Assembly: GCF_000226565.1 (NCBI RefSeq)
Contig: NC_016041.1
Location: 186,001-250,000, forward strand
Source: Glaciecola nitratireducens FR1064
GTDB taxonomy: Bacteria; Pseudomonadota; Gammaproteobacteria; Enterobacterales; Alteromonadaceae
Direction of reading: 5' to 3'
Length of the DNA stretch: 64,000 bases
Of the stretch, positions 1 to 9,311 are shown piece after piece. Position 1 is the first letter of the stretch. Every line of letters starts with the position of its first letter. A program made the position numbers and the translations under genes. A model generated the notes under the pieces. That model did not search any database, had not been told where the DNA came from, and saw only the letters and a program-made list of their open reading frames with translations.

Positions 1-1055
1 GTCATTCTGCCGAAGAAAGCGCAGCGGCATGCAATGCTACAGCTACACGCTTACTTAAGGCTATTCAGCGCCCGCTCGCGCTATTAGGAACTGAACTTCG
101 CAATGAGGCCAGTCTCGGTATCGCACTGTTTCCAGATGACGGTACCGATCCTAATGTGCTGATGCGTAACGCCGACACCGCGATGTACCACGCAAAATCT
201 GAGGGACGGGCCCGCATCGAATTCTACTCAAAGCATCTCAACGACTCTGTGGTCACGCTTATGCGATTTTCTTCCGAGTTGAAGCAGGCATTGGAACGTA
301 ATGAGTTCATTCTACACTATCAACCAAAGGTTTGCGCCCAGACTCATCGAATTGTGGGTGCTGAAGCGCTGATTCGCTGGCAGCACCCCGATCGTGGTCA
401 AATCAACCCTGACGAATTTCTCGGTGCCGCTCAAAAGCTGGGCATGATGAATTTGATCGGTGAATGGGTGTTGGAGAATGCGCTAAGGCAAATAGCAACT
501 TGGCGCCAACAAGAACGAACAACCGTTCCTATCTCGATCAACGTAGAGACCAGCCAGATACAGCTAAGTGAATTCGTTGACACCGTGACGAAGCAACTGA
601 ATAGGTTTGGCCTAACAGGCGAGGATCTCGAAATTGAGGTTACCGAGGGCATGCTTATCGATCATCTGGAGGCATCAATCTCAACGCTACAACAACTCCG
701 CTACAGCGGCATTAAGATAAGCATTGACGATTACGGTACCGGTTACTCTTCCATGAACTATATGAAACAACTACCAATCGACAAGCTGAAGATCGATCGC
801 AGTTTTATTATCAACCTTACCACTGATCCAATTGACCAGGCAATCGTCACCTCGACAATTGCGCTAGCCAAATCGTTGGGCATGGGGGTTGTCGCAGAAG
901 GGGTAGAGGATCATCAGCAGGCTGTTCTTCTCAAGGAGTACGGTTGTGATGAGCTGCAAGGCTATTTATTTTCGCGACCGCTGTGCGCTCTCGAATTCGC
1001 CAAGCTGCTTGATGCCGATCTTTTATTACGTCAAGCAAACAGGACAAGCACATGA
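1..1055 (+). CDS. GGDEF-EAL c-di-GMP protein, 5' end cut by window
   Basis: C-terminal part of a c-di-GMP turnover enzyme. The reading frame is open from base 3 with no start, and the first ~65 residues are the end of a GGDEF domain (SLGIALFP, then the MYHAKSEGR helix), so the gene begins upstream of the window. An EAL phosphodiesterase domain follows. It has the EALIRW signature near base 360, the EVTEGM metal-site segment near 640, DDYGTGYSS near 725 and PIDKLKIDRSF near 775, so the known catalytic elements look intact. By family it hydrolyses c-di-GMP to pGpG. Whether the GGDEF half is active cannot be seen. The TGA stop overlaps the ATG of the following HAMP gene by four bases (ATGA), indicating translational coupling. 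Confidence 0.93.
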   Translation, partial: HSAEESAAACNATATRLLKAIQRPLALLGTELRNEASLGIALFPDDGTDPNVLMRNADTAMYHAKSEGRARIEFYSKHLNDSVVTLMRFSSELKQALERNEFILHYQPKVCAQTHRIVGAEALIRWQHPDRGQINPDEFLGAAQKLGMMNLIGEWVLENALRQIATWRQQERTTVPISINVETSQIQLSEFVDTVTKQLNRFGLTGEDLEIEVTEGMLIDHLEASISTLQQLRYSGIKISIDDYGTGYSSMNYMKQLPIDKLKIDRSFIINLTTDPIDQAIVTSTIALAKSLGMGVVAEGVEDHQQAVLLKEYGCDELQGYLFSRPLCALEFAKLLDADLLLRQANRTST

Positions 1056-1519
1056 CCGATCTAAATCGCAGAAAAGTGAAAAATATGCTCATCAACCACC
1101 GTTATCAGGGGCGGTTAGTCATCACGGTACTGGCCTTCGGTTTTCTGGCTTGTCTATTCAATGGTCTATTGTTCTACCAGTACGTCACTGAAAATTACAC
1201 CCCGATTCTTGCCGGCGATTATTTTGAGCCCGCCATAATGGAATCATTGGAGCAAGACCTCAAAAATTTCGCGATCACATTGCTGATGCTGTCCCTGCTC
1301 GCCTTCTGCGGCCTGGCCTACTACCTATTAGTCATTACTCACAGAGCGGCTGGTGCTGCCTACCATATCCACCGCGTGATCAAGGAGATTCAGAACGGTA
1401 AACTGACTTCTCGAGTCCATTTGCGCGAAAAAGACGAATATCAAGAGTTGGCTGAGTCTTTCAATGCGCTCATGGATCAAATGCAACAAGAACCGATAAC
1501 GGAACATAAGGAGAATTAA
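1052..1519 (+). CDS. Stand-alone HAMP-domain membrane protein
   Basis: A 155-aa protein with two predicted membrane helices (about residues 22-44 and 72-94) separated by a short periplasmic loop. A HAMP linker fills about residues 95-145 (GKLTSRVHLREKDEYQEL, then FNALMDQM). HAMP domains normally pass a signal from a membrane sensor to a kinase, chemoreceptor or cyclase, but here the protein ends right after the HAMP segment with no output domain. It starts inside the stop of the upstream GGDEF-EAL gene (ATGA overlap), so the two are probably made together. I infer that it acts as a membrane partner or regulator of that enzyme. No function is proven by sequence alone. Confidence 0.85.
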   Translation: MTDLNRRKVKNMLINHRYQGRLVITVLAFGFLACLFNGLLFYQYVTENYTPILAGDYFEPAIMESLEQDLKNFAITLLMLSLLAFCGLAYYLLVITHRAAGAAYHIHRVIKEIQNGKLTSRVHLREKDEYQELAESFNALMDQMQQEPITEHKEN

Positions 1520-1700
1520 TGCAAATAGAGCCACCCTTTTTAAAATTCACGCTTAACATTCCAAAATAATTGAGTAGCAATTAACAAAACGTTGATATAC
1601 ATCCATGTTTTTCTTTTCAAACTATGTGACTATGATTCTCTATTATTAATGCTACAGTATGTTTTTTTCAGCATTTAAAAAGATAAGCAAGGAGTACAAC

Positions 1701-2048
1701 ATGTTAAAGACTATCCCTGAATTATTACATGACGCTGCCGCGCATGTGAGATGTGTTACCGCAAGTATTGCAGCAGATGAATTAAAAGAAAATCACGGTC
1801 TACTGATAGACGTGCGTGAGCCATCAGAACACTTGGTTAAAAGTGCTGTAGGCGCGATTAATATTCCACGTGGTTTGTTGGAAATGAAACTAATGGAAAT
1901 TGAGAAGGATCCGCTTAAAGCTATTTATTTGCATTGCGCTACCTCAGCAAGAGCGATACTGAGTGCTGAACAACTTGCGAGAATAGGCTATCAAAAAGTT
2001 AGCGTGATTACCTGCGATGTCGATACGATCCAGAAGAGTCGCGCATAA
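1701..2048 (+). CDS. Rhodanese-domain sulfurtransferase
   Basis: A 115-aa single-domain rhodanese. It shows the LIDVREPSEH motif, the GAINIPRG segment, and an active-site loop HCATSARA whose cysteine would carry the persulfide. Rhodaneses move sulfane sulfur to acceptors such as cyanide, thiols or protein partners; the acceptor here is unknown. There is no signal peptide, so it is cytoplasmic. I prefer the ATG at 1701 over an in-frame ATG at 1659 because AAGGAG lies seven bases upstream and the upstream residues are not rhodanese-like. The next gene, an OsmC-like protein, follows 32 bases later on the same strand. The pair probably forms a thiol/peroxide or sulfur stress unit (inference). Confidence 0.88.
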   Translation: MLKTIPELLHDAAAHVRCVTASIAADELKENHGLLIDVREPSEHLVKSAVGAINIPRGLLEMKLMEIEKDPLKAIYLHCATSARAILSAEQLARIGYQKVSVITCDVDTIQKSRA

Positions 2049-2080
2049 AATGATTACGTTTTACAAAGGACACTAAACTC

Positions 2081-2518
2081 ATGCAGGACTTACCGCACCA
2101 ATATCACGTTCAGGCGCAAGGCAAACCAGGCGAAAACTTAGATGTATGTGTTGAAAATGTGCCTAAATTAACGGTGGCACCGCCAGCTCAGTTTGGCGGC
2201 CCCGGAGACGAATGGTCCCCAGAAGATTTGTTTATGGCCTCTATTTCAAGCTGCTTTATTTTGTCATTTAGAGCAATAGCAAAAGCCTCCAAATTTACAT
2301 GGTCATCTATTCAATGCGATTCAACGGGAACCTTGGAAAGAGTAGAAGGTAAAACGCGTTTTACTAAAATTATTACCAAGGCAACCTTAGTTATACCGTC
2401 TGTTGAAAACATTGAAAATGCCGAGCGCTTGTTGCATAAAGCAGAGCAGAGTTGTTTGGTTGTAAATTCGCTAACATCCGAGTCTGAACTTCAATGTGAA
2501 ATTAGCATCCTTGAATAA
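2081..2518 (+). CDS. OsmC-like thiol peroxidase family protein
   Basis: A 145-aa OsmC/Ohr-fold protein. Two conserved cysteines are visible, one in SISSCFILSF and one in EQSCLVVNS, matching the peroxidatic and resolving positions of the family. Family members reduce organic hydroperoxides or act on sulfur compounds with thiol reductants. It differs clearly from the classical OsmC encoded near 21.2 kb, so it belongs to another OsmC subfamily. AAAGGA lies about ten bases before the ATG. It follows the rhodanese gene closely, which suggests a shared transcript. A true in vivo substrate cannot be read from the sequence. Confidence 0.87.
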   Translation: MQDLPHQYHVQAQGKPGENLDVCVENVPKLTVAPPAQFGGPGDEWSPEDLFMASISSCFILSFRAIAKASKFTWSSIQCDSTGTLERVEGKTRFTKIITKATLVIPSVENIENAERLLHKAEQSCLVVNSLTSESELQCEISILE

Positions 2519-2612
2519 GGAGCGCTGAAAGAAATAAAAAGGCGATAGGGTTAAGGCGTCAGGTTTATTTGCACCTGTAGCTCGCTCTCATTTTTTATTA
2601 TTGCCAGCTATC

Positions 2613-2644
2613 CAAAAAAAAGCACTTGTTGAAAACAAGTGCTT
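2613..2644 (-). terminator. Rho-independent terminator of the S9 peptidase gene
   Basis: A perfect 11-bp stem (2620-2630 with 2634-2644) around a three-base loop. Read on the minus strand it is followed by a run of eight T (2620-2613). It lies about 75 bases past the stop of the minus-strand S9 peptidase gene, so it should end that transcript. Confidence 0.9.
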
Positions 2645-2718
2645 CCCACATGGTTTTTGCTTGTATATTTACTTCTTAAATTTCTGTAAAGCTAACTTTA
2701 ATCCACTAAATCTATTGC

Positions 2719-4863
2719 CTATTGATACTTGTTAAACCACGCCAAAATATTCTCAACTTTACCCACTAAACGTGAGGGTCTGCCAGCTATACCATGAGAC
2801 GAGCCGGGCACTTTAACCAGCACCGTATCCACTTTTAAAAGCTTAAGCGCCTGATAGTACTGCTCTGTTTCAGACATAGGTGTGCGTTTATCTTCAACGC
2901 CGGTTATCAACATTGTGGGTGTTTTCACATTACCTACCAAAGACAAGGGGGAGCGCTCCCAATAGTGCTCAACTTCTTCCCACGGCATCCCTGGAAATTG
3001 ATATGGGATCTGGTACATACCGCTGTCGGCAGTTAGCACTTTTGACAGCCAGTTGATAACAGGCTTCGCTACAACCGCAGCTTTAAATCGGTCAGTTAGC
3101 CCGATGGCATAGGCCGTCGCAATTCCGCCAGCAGAGCCGCCGGTAATGTAGAGCCTTTCTGGGTCAACTAAGCCTTTTTCAATGAGCGTATCGACTCCCG
3201 AAATGTGGTCAGAAAAATCGTACTTTGACGAATACTTGTTTTGTAATAGTAGTGCAAATCGTTCGCCGTAACCCGTGCTTCCTCTGTGGTTATCATAAAA
3301 CACAATATACCCTTCAGCAGCCATTCGCTGTAGTTCAGCTGAGAAGTGAGGCCCATATGCTAGATGAGGACCACCATGTATTTCAGTAATGAGCGGATAC
3401 TTTTTTGTGCTGTCATAGTCCGGTGGCAAAATATACCAACCCTGAATCTCTTCACCGTCAATGGACGATTTATAAGTGAACTCGTTAATAGCACCTAATG
3501 TTTTATGACCTAGTAAATCCTCATTCAAGTAAGTCAGCTGTTTTTGCTTTTTGCCTTTTTGAACGTAAATGTCGGCAGGGCGGTCGTGTCTTCCTTTTGT
3601 GAATGCAAAGGTACCATCGGCATAGTCAAAAGTGCCGCTGGTATATGGTCTACCAAGCGTTGTACCGCCCAAGCCAGAAGTCACTTTGCTATGTTTTGCA
3701 CTCGATAAAGTGACATAGTCAATTTGCGTGACACCTCTGCGCATTTGCTGGTAGTAAAGGCCTGAATTGTCTTTCCAATGGAAATTAGAGAGTGAATTGT
3801 CGACCTCAGCAGAAAGGTTTCGATCGTTCTCGCCACTTACCTCCATAACATGTAAAAAGGTATTTCGATAAGCTAGTTTTTTATCATCGCGTTTAGCGTA
3901 GGCAATGTATTTGCCATTTGGAGATACCTTCGGATTGCTTTCACTGCCAGCGGCTTTGGTCAATTGCGTGAATTTTCCGGCCATGTCGACAGCGAAAATA
4001 TCAGATTCACCTGGCTCATATTCCCAGTTGTCTGAACGATTAGCTGAAAAGTAAATATGTTGACTATCGGCTGCCCAACTCAGTGAGCCCGTATGGTGAT
4101 AGTTGCCGGATGATAATTGTCTAGCGGTGCCGCCCTCTGCAGGAACAACAAATATTTGTGTAAAAGCCGGATCAAGTACACCCCGACCATCCGCTTGATA
4201 TCTTGCTTTAGTGATATATTCAAAGGGTTCTGACCACTTTGCCCCTTTCGGCTTGTCTGGCATATTGACTTTAAAGGGCTTTTCGTCCGATTTTACACTC
4301 ATGGTAAAAGCAATCGTTTTACCATCGGGTGCCCAAGCGATTGAAGATGGCGACGAGGCTATGTTCGTTACCAGTGCGGTTTGCCCTGTATCCATCCAGC
4401 GCACATATAGCTGAGGTTTACCTTCTGAATTCGAAACAAAAGCTAAGCGTTTTCCATCTGGAGACCAGCGCGGAGAATAGTGATTCTTCTGTGATGAAAC
4501 GATAGGGCGATGGCTTTCACCATTAACATCAACAATCCACAAACTAGAGCGGGTGCTGTCGCTCATGATGTCATTAGAGCGTCGCACGTAAACAATATCT
4601 TTGCCATTTGGGGAAACTTGCGGATCAGATGCGTACTCTAGTTCAAAAATATCTTCAGCCTGAAAGTGGGGGTGCGCAACTCCCTGTGGCTGTTCCTTAG
4701 CACTAGGCATTGGCACCGCTGGGTCCGTCTCTTCAGTTTGTGACGCGTTTATTTGAAATGCACAACTTAGAAGGAGTAAGCTCGTTAGCGCGGAAGATGC
4801 TAAAAACGTGCGTGACTTCTTTGTAGAATTTGCTGCAGATTTTGTTGTCGTACTTTGCTTCAT
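2719..4863 (-). CDS. Secreted S9 prolyl-oligopeptidase family serine peptidase
   Basis: A 714-aa exported peptidase. The N-terminus has a long basic region and a hydrophobic stretch (SALTSLLLLSCAFQ) typical of a signal peptide. The middle is a WD40-like/beta-propeller region with repeated SPDGK, APDGK and SPNGK motifs, as in dipeptidyl- and acylaminoacyl-peptidases. The C-terminal alpha/beta-hydrolase domain carries the triad: Ser577 in GGSAGG, Asp658 in GVEDKRTP and His690 in GSSHGI. It should cleave short peptides in the periplasm or outside the cell. I chose the ATG at 4863 because AGGAG precedes it at good spacing; an in-frame start at 4911 has no such site and adds 16 residues without character. 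The gene is flanked by its own terminator and no operon partner. Confidence 0.93.
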   Translation of the reverse strand: MKQSTTTKSAANSTKKSRTFLASSALTSLLLLSCAFQINASQTEETDPAVPMPSAKEQPQGVAHPHFQAEDIFELEYASDPQVSPNGKDIVYVRRSNDIMSDSTRSSLWIVDVNGESHRPIVSSQKNHYSPRWSPDGKRLAFVSNSEGKPQLYVRWMDTGQTALVTNIASSPSSIAWAPDGKTIAFTMSVKSDEKPFKVNMPDKPKGAKWSEPFEYITKARYQADGRGVLDPAFTQIFVVPAEGGTARQLSSGNYHHTGSLSWAADSQHIYFSANRSDNWEYEPGESDIFAVDMAGKFTQLTKAAGSESNPKVSPNGKYIAYAKRDDKKLAYRNTFLHVMEVSGENDRNLSAEVDNSLSNFHWKDNSGLYYQQMRRGVTQIDYVTLSSAKHSKVTSGLGGTTLGRPYTSGTFDYADGTFAFTKGRHDRPADIYVQKGKKQKQLTYLNEDLLGHKTLGAINEFTYKSSIDGEEIQGWYILPPDYDSTKKYPLITEIHGGPHLAYGPHFSAELQRMAAEGYIVFYDNHRGSTGYGERFALLLQNKYSSKYDFSDHISGVDTLIEKGLVDPERLYITGGSAGGIATAYAIGLTDRFKAAVVAKPVINWLSKVLTADSGMYQIPYQFPGMPWEEVEHYWERSPLSLVGNVKTPTMLITGVEDKRTPMSETEQYYQALKLLKVDTVLVKVPGSSHGIAGRPSRLVGKVENILAWFNKYQ

Positions 4864-5201
4864 TATGACTCCTAAAGTATCTATACGCATGCGAGCGGCT
4901 GATACGTGCATCTCTCACGTGCCGTTTACTAATTGTTCTTTTTCACCTAAACCATAAATGATCACAGATTCAGTGCCAACTATTATTGATAAATTAATGC
5001 CTGCCTACGGCGGTAAAACACTATATTCATCTAATATTCGCGAATCCAGTTGAGTTGGTATACGCTTGGGTCTATTGTGCTGGATGCAGAGAATCATAGT
5101 GAAGATCTTGAGCACTAGCGGACAGCAACAACATTCTGTAAAATTGACTGCTATTACCTTGTTGAGAGCACGTTTATTTTTATGTACATAGAGAGAAAGT
5201 A
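4864..5201. other. Intergenic region with possible short gene relic
   Basis: Divergent region between the S9 peptidase and beta-propeller genes; both promoters should lie here, but no clear -35/-10 pair stands out. A small plus-strand frame starts at ATG 4958 and stops at 5051-5053. Its product includes PTIIDKLMPAYGGKTL, which resembles the start of mature exported proteins with an 'AYGG' helix, but it ends after 31 residues. It may be a decayed gene remnant or chance. Confidence 0.35.
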
Positions 5202-6215
5202 ATGAGAATACCCCATTTTGCTACGCTGTGTTTAACCCTATCGTCGTTAACAATATTTTCCCATTTTTCGTTTGCACAAAACGATGCAAGGCCTGCAAAT
5301 TTGAACGGCATGCTTGTTGTTGTTAACAAATCAGATAATTCGGTCAGCTTGATAAACGCCGCTGAACACAAGATTATTAACACCTTACCCACCGGTAAAG
5401 GACCGCACGAACTGATCGTTAGTGATGATGGAAAGTGGGCTGTGAGCACTGATTTTGTTGGTGGTGATAGCCTAACGGTTTTTGATTTATCGACACAAAA
5501 AGTTTCAAGAACAATCAATCTTGAAAAGTATCCGGGCCCTCATGGCATTAAGTTTTTGAAAGACCAAAAACGCGTTGCTTTTACTTCAGGCAAGAGCCAA
5601 AACTTAGTTATCGCGAATATTCATAGCGGCGAAATTGAAGTGGCTATCAATACGCAGCAGCAAACAACTCATATGGTAGCAATAAGTGGCAAAGAAGATT
5701 TTGCGTTCACCACCAATATTCGCTCAAACAGTATTTCTAAAATATCTTTAGCGAACAATAGCCTACTGAAACAGATCAAGACAGAAGCAATGCCCGAAGC
5801 AATTAACATCACCAATGACGGCAAACAGATCTGGTATGGCGCAAATGAAAAAGGACTTGTTACTGTAATAGATGCTGAAACCGAAGCACAGTTGGCTCAG
5901 TTCGACGGCTTTAGTTTTCCTTATCGGGTGCTTTTTTCGCATTCTGAAAAAATAGCAATGGTGCCAGATTTCCAACTTCATGAAGTGCGCTTCTTTGATA
6001 CTAAAACCTTCAAAGAATTAGGTAAGCTTATCTTGGAAGAGGAGGCGGGTCCTCAGGGAATTACCTTGCATCCAACGCTCGATATTGCATTTTTGTCTCT
6101 CAATTTGAAAAACAAAATAGTAGCGATTGATATTGCTTCGCGAAAGGTTATTGCCGAGTATCCGACGGGCAACAATCCGGATGGCGTCGGCTTCGTTTCA
6201 GCTAATAGTAAATAA
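5202..6215 (+). CDS. Exported YVTN/YncE-type beta-propeller protein
   Basis: A 337-aa protein with a signal peptide (hydrophobic run ending SFAQ-ND). Repeated blades with the pattern VVxKSDNSVSLI, HELIVSDDGKW, HGIKFL and PEAINITNDGKQIW indicate a beta-propeller of the YVTN/YncE class. Such proteins act in the periplasm; some bind DNA or metal cofactors and many have no known ligand. Nothing in this copy reveals an enzymatic site. GAGAGAAAG precedes the ATG. The upstream gene is divergent and the next gene starts 170 bases later, so it is probably monocistronic. Confidence 0.85.
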   Translation: MRIPHFATLCLTLSSLTIFSHFSFAQNDARPANLNGMLVVVNKSDNSVSLINAAEHKIINTLPTGKGPHELIVSDDGKWAVSTDFVGGDSLTVFDLSTQKVSRTINLEKYPGPHGIKFLKDQKRVAFTSGKSQNLVIANIHSGEIEVAINTQQQTTHMVAISGKEDFAFTTNIRSNSISKISLANNSLLKQIKTEAMPEAINITNDGKQIWYGANEKGLVTVIDAETEAQLAQFDGFSFPYRVLFSHSEKIAMVPDFQLHEVRFFDTKTFKELGKLILEEEAGPQGITLHPTLDIAFLSLNLKNKIVAIDIASRKVIAEYPTGNNPDGVGFVSANSK

Positions 6216-6385
6216 ATAACAGTGAAAACGAGCAAATCACATCATGAATAGACATCTGTCAGATATAACGCTGCCTACTCAACTAATGAACGCAGTAATA
6301 AGTGAAACAACGATGATTCAATCCAAACATTAAACAAGACGTAGTATAAAATCGTCAGTCGTTATTTAAATAGAGAGCCGTAGAG

Positions 6386-7516
6386 ATGTCCGAAGTAGAA
6401 TCACCGCGCCTTACCAAACACCACATTGCCGTCGCGCAAAATGCGTCTGGGCGCAGCTTGAATGTCCCAATCTATAAAATTTCAGATAATCTCCCAGGGC
6501 CGAGCGTCTACATACAAAGCTCAATACACGGTGCTGAAGTACAGGGCAACGTGGTCATTTATCATTTGCTGCAAGCGCTACAGCATACGCAAATTCACGG
6601 TGAAATTGTTCTCGTACCAAACTGTAACCCGGTAGGAACCAACATAAAAGCCGGCGAATACACGATGGGACGCTTTGATCCTGTAAATGGGACGAATTGG
6701 AACCGCGGCTATTTTTATGATGAACAGCAGGTTAGAGATTTTGCCGCTTCAGTGGATGAGGATGAGTCACCTGATATCATCAAAGCCGAGTTTAAAAAAT
6801 TACTGCTCGCTTCCATTAAAGCGAAACTCGAGCAGCCTTGGGGCTTAGGTTTAGCACAACAGCTCAATCTTACTCTTCAGAAATTAGCCGTAAAAGCAGA
6901 TATTGTGCTCGATCTACACAACGGTCCAGTGTCCACACGTCACGTTTATATTCCTGAATATGCTAAACATGCTGCCCAACAGTTCTCGATACCGCACTGT
7001 ATTTTTATTCCCAATGTGTTTGCCGGTGCGTTAGATGAAGCATGCTTCTGCACGTGGTGGTCGCTGCAAGACCGATTACGCGAGCGATTTGAACGAGACT
7101 TTGATTTCGGTGTAGAAGCGTTTACCTTAGAAATGGGCAGTCAGGAGGTTATAGACTTTGCGGAAGGCGAAAAAGACGCAAAAGGTATTCTCGGCTATCT
7201 AGCTAGCAAAGGCGTTTTAGATAATAAAGAATTTCAACCGGCAAAAATGCAGCGTTTAGGTGTCACACTTGCTAACTACAAAACCATGTTTACTAATTTT
7301 GGCGGCATGGTTGAGTACTGTGTAAAGCCGGGTCAAAAAGTAAAGCAAGGCGACGTGATGGCTCGCGTTTTAAATATCGATAATTTAGAAGATGAACAAG
7401 CCGTTCATCAGGTTATAGCGCCGTGCGACTTGATCCCTATGCTGCATTTTCCATCTGCCTCTGTGCTTAGCGGAACACAATTGTATAAATGTTTTACTAA
7501 TTACGTGGAGTTATAG
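6386..7516 (+). CDS. Succinylglutamate desuccinylase/aspartoacylase family enzyme
   Basis: A 376-aa M14-type zinc carboxypeptidase-fold deacylase of the AstE/AspA family. The zinc ligands are visible as His and Glu in SIHGAEVQG and His in VLDLHNG. The NCNPVGTN motif and the catalytic Glu in TLEMGSQE are also present. The C-terminal part (VKPGQKVKQGDVMARV) looks like the barrel-sandwich/lipoyl-like module typical of this family. It should hydrolyse an N-acyl amino acid or related amide, but the gene is not next to an arginine-catabolism (ast) operon, so the substrate is open. There is no signal peptide, so it is cytoplasmic. Confidence 0.9.
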   Translation: MSEVESPRLTKHHIAVAQNASGRSLNVPIYKISDNLPGPSVYIQSSIHGAEVQGNVVIYHLLQALQHTQIHGEIVLVPNCNPVGTNIKAGEYTMGRFDPVNGTNWNRGYFYDEQQVRDFAASVDEDESPDIIKAEFKKLLLASIKAKLEQPWGLGLAQQLNLTLQKLAVKADIVLDLHNGPVSTRHVYIPEYAKHAAQQFSIPHCIFIPNVFAGALDEACFCTWWSLQDRLRERFERDFDFGVEAFTLEMGSQEVIDFAEGEKDAKGILGYLASKGVLDNKEFQPAKMQRLGVTLANYKTMFTNFGGMVEYCVKPGQKVKQGDVMARVLNIDNLEDEQAVHQVIAPCDLIPMLHFPSASVLSGTQLYKCFTNYVEL

Positions 7517-7639
7517 CACCTTTGTAATGGAATTGATTTTGGTGATAGTCATATAACATTTTGTGTGACTCGCCAGCGTCATTTCATCGTGTTATTTTTT
7601 TTAACCATTGGCTAAACAACTTTCAAAAGGAAAATTCGA

Positions 7640-8758
7640 ATGTCAAAATCCAAACAGTTATTCAGTACCATATCATCTAATGGAGAATTATCATTCTCGC
7701 TAGCAGAGGTCGATGTACCTACGCCGAAACCTCATGAAGTTGTTGTGAAAATGGAAGCCGCACCCATTAACCCATCAGATATGTGGCCAATGTTTGGTCC
7801 TGCTGACTTGCGTACTGCGAGCTTTACTGAAGCCGGTAAAACGCTTAAAGCAAAACTACACGACGGCATGTTGTCGAGAGTTAAGTCTCGTATCGACCAA
7901 ACTTTACCGGTAGGAAATGAAGGCGCAGGTACCGTAATTGCAGCGGGCGACAGCCCCGCGGCTCAAGCCTTACTCGGCAAAACAGTTGCCGTACTCTCGG
8001 GTGCTACCTATGCCGAACATTGCTGTGTGCCAGTGCAAGCATGTATCGTACATAACGAGGGTACAACAGCAAAGCAAGCTGCATCTTCTTTTGTGAATCC
8101 GCTAACAGCACTGAGCATGGTTGAAACCATGCGCTTAGAGGGACACAAAGCGTTAGTGCATACAGCTGCGGCCTCAAGTTTAGGCATCATGCTGAATAAA
8201 ATCTGTATTGAGGCTGGCGTTGATCTGGTGAACATCGTGCGTAAGCAAGAACAGGTTGATTTATTGAAAGGCTTGGGCGCGAAGCATGTACTTAATTCAA
8301 GCGACGAGAATTTTAAGAAAGATCTATACAAAGCTATCGAAGCAACCGGCGCAACCTTGGCATTCGATGCCATTGGCGGCGGCACTTTAGTGAGCGATAT
8401 TTTAACTGCAATGGAAGCTGTCGGTAGCAAAGATGCAACGGGATTTAACACTTACGGCTCTGCTGAAAACAAACAAGTTTATATTTACGGTGGTTTGGAC
8501 TTTTCACCTACAATATTAAACCGTGCATACGGCATGACTTGGGGCATTGGCGGTTGGTTATTAATGCGCTTCTTAGGCAAGCTTGATGTTAAGCAAGTAT
8601 TAGCAATGCACAAACGCGTTGCTGACGAAATTAATACAACCTTTGCATTAGATTTCAGTGACGAAATTAGTTTAGAAGAAGCAATGCAGCCTGCAAATAT
8701 TGCGCGTTACTTTGCGAAGAAAACGGGTGAAAAATTCCTGATTAATCCATCTAAATAA
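7640..8758 (+). CDS. MDR-superfamily NAD(P)-dependent alcohol dehydrogenase/quinone reductase
   Basis: A 372-aa medium-chain dehydrogenase/reductase. The N-terminal GroES-like part has the APINPSD motif and VGNEGAGTV. The Rossmann part has VHTAAASSLG in place of the classical GxGxxG, then AFDAIGGG. The catalytic-zinc cysteine/histidine set of true alcohol dehydrogenases is absent, so a zinc-free quinone or enoyl reductase activity is more likely. AAAAGGA lies nine bases upstream of the ATG. A strong terminator follows the stop, and the next gene begins with its own SD. The substrate cannot be deduced. Confidence 0.88.
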   Translation: MSKSKQLFSTISSNGELSFSLAEVDVPTPKPHEVVVKMEAAPINPSDMWPMFGPADLRTASFTEAGKTLKAKLHDGMLSRVKSRIDQTLPVGNEGAGTVIAAGDSPAAQALLGKTVAVLSGATYAEHCCVPVQACIVHNEGTTAKQAASSFVNPLTALSMVETMRLEGHKALVHTAAASSLGIMLNKICIEAGVDLVNIVRKQEQVDLLKGLGAKHVLNSSDENFKKDLYKAIEATGATLAFDAIGGGTLVSDILTAMEAVGSKDATGFNTYGSAENKQVYIYGGLDFSPTILNRAYGMTWGIGGWLLMRFLGKLDVKQVLAMHKRVADEINTTFALDFSDEISLEEAMQPANIARYFAKKTGEKFLINPSK

Positions 8759-8781
8759 GCGCTATTACTAAGTATACTCTC

Positions 8782-8814
8782 AAGGGTTTCACTTCATTAG
8801 TGAAGCCCTTTTTT
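8782..8814 (+). terminator. Rho-independent terminator after the MDR dehydrogenase gene
   Basis: A 12-bp stem with one G-U pair (8782-8793 with 8799-8810) and a five-base loop runs into a T tract ending at 8814. It lies 24 bases past the dehydrogenase stop. Its presence argues against the long upstream start (8800) for the following MaoC gene. Confidence 0.88.
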
Positions 8815-8856
8815 GTTTGTATTTCATATGTCACAGCAATAAACCAAGGAAAGCAT

Positions 8857-9297
8857 ATGTATTTTGAAGATTATCAAGTTGGTCAAACATCCAAGTTTGG
8901 CGCTTATGAGGTTACGGAAAGTGAAGTTAAAGAGTTTGCTACTAAGTACGACCCTCAATTCTTTCATTTAGACGATGAAGCGGCGAAAGACTCTCTTTTT
9001 GGCGGCCTGTGTGCGAGTGGTTGGCACACCGGCGCTATGTTCATGCGCATGCTGATTGATAATTTGCCAGCAGAACATGGTTCATTAGGTTCTCCTGGTA
9101 TCAATAATCTGAAGTGGCTCAAGCCGGTGTATCCAGGGTATATATTAAGCGTGAAAGGTCTCGTGACCGAATGCAGATTGTCAAAAAGTAAACCGGGCGT
9201 TGGCTTAGTTTGTATGAGCTACGAGATTGTGAATCAAGACGATTTGACCGTGATGAGCTTAGAATCAAACGCCTTCTTTAGGTGTAAAAAAAGTTAA
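8857..9297 (+). CDS. MaoC-family dehydratase (hot-dog fold)
   Basis: A 146-aa R-specific enoyl hydratase-like protein. It starts YFEDYQVGQ and carries the MaoC active-site region: FATKYDPQFFHLD (Asp and His, hydratase dyad) and GLCASGWHTGAM. Proteins of this kind hydrate enoyl-CoA or related thioesters in fatty acid, PHA or branched-acid metabolism. The ATG at 8857 is chosen because AAGGA precedes it and homologous proteins begin at this point; an in-frame ATG at 8800 falls inside the upstream terminator. The gene is convergent with the GST gene that ends 14 bases after it. Confidence 0.9.
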   Translation: MYFEDYQVGQTSKFGAYEVTESEVKEFATKYDPQFFHLDDEAAKDSLFGGLCASGWHTGAMFMRMLIDNLPAEHGSLGSPGINNLKWLKPVYPGYILSVKGLVTECRLSKSKPGVGLVCMSYEIVNQDDLTVMSLESNAFFRCKKS

Positions 9298-9311
9298 GCG
9301 CTTGATTCATT

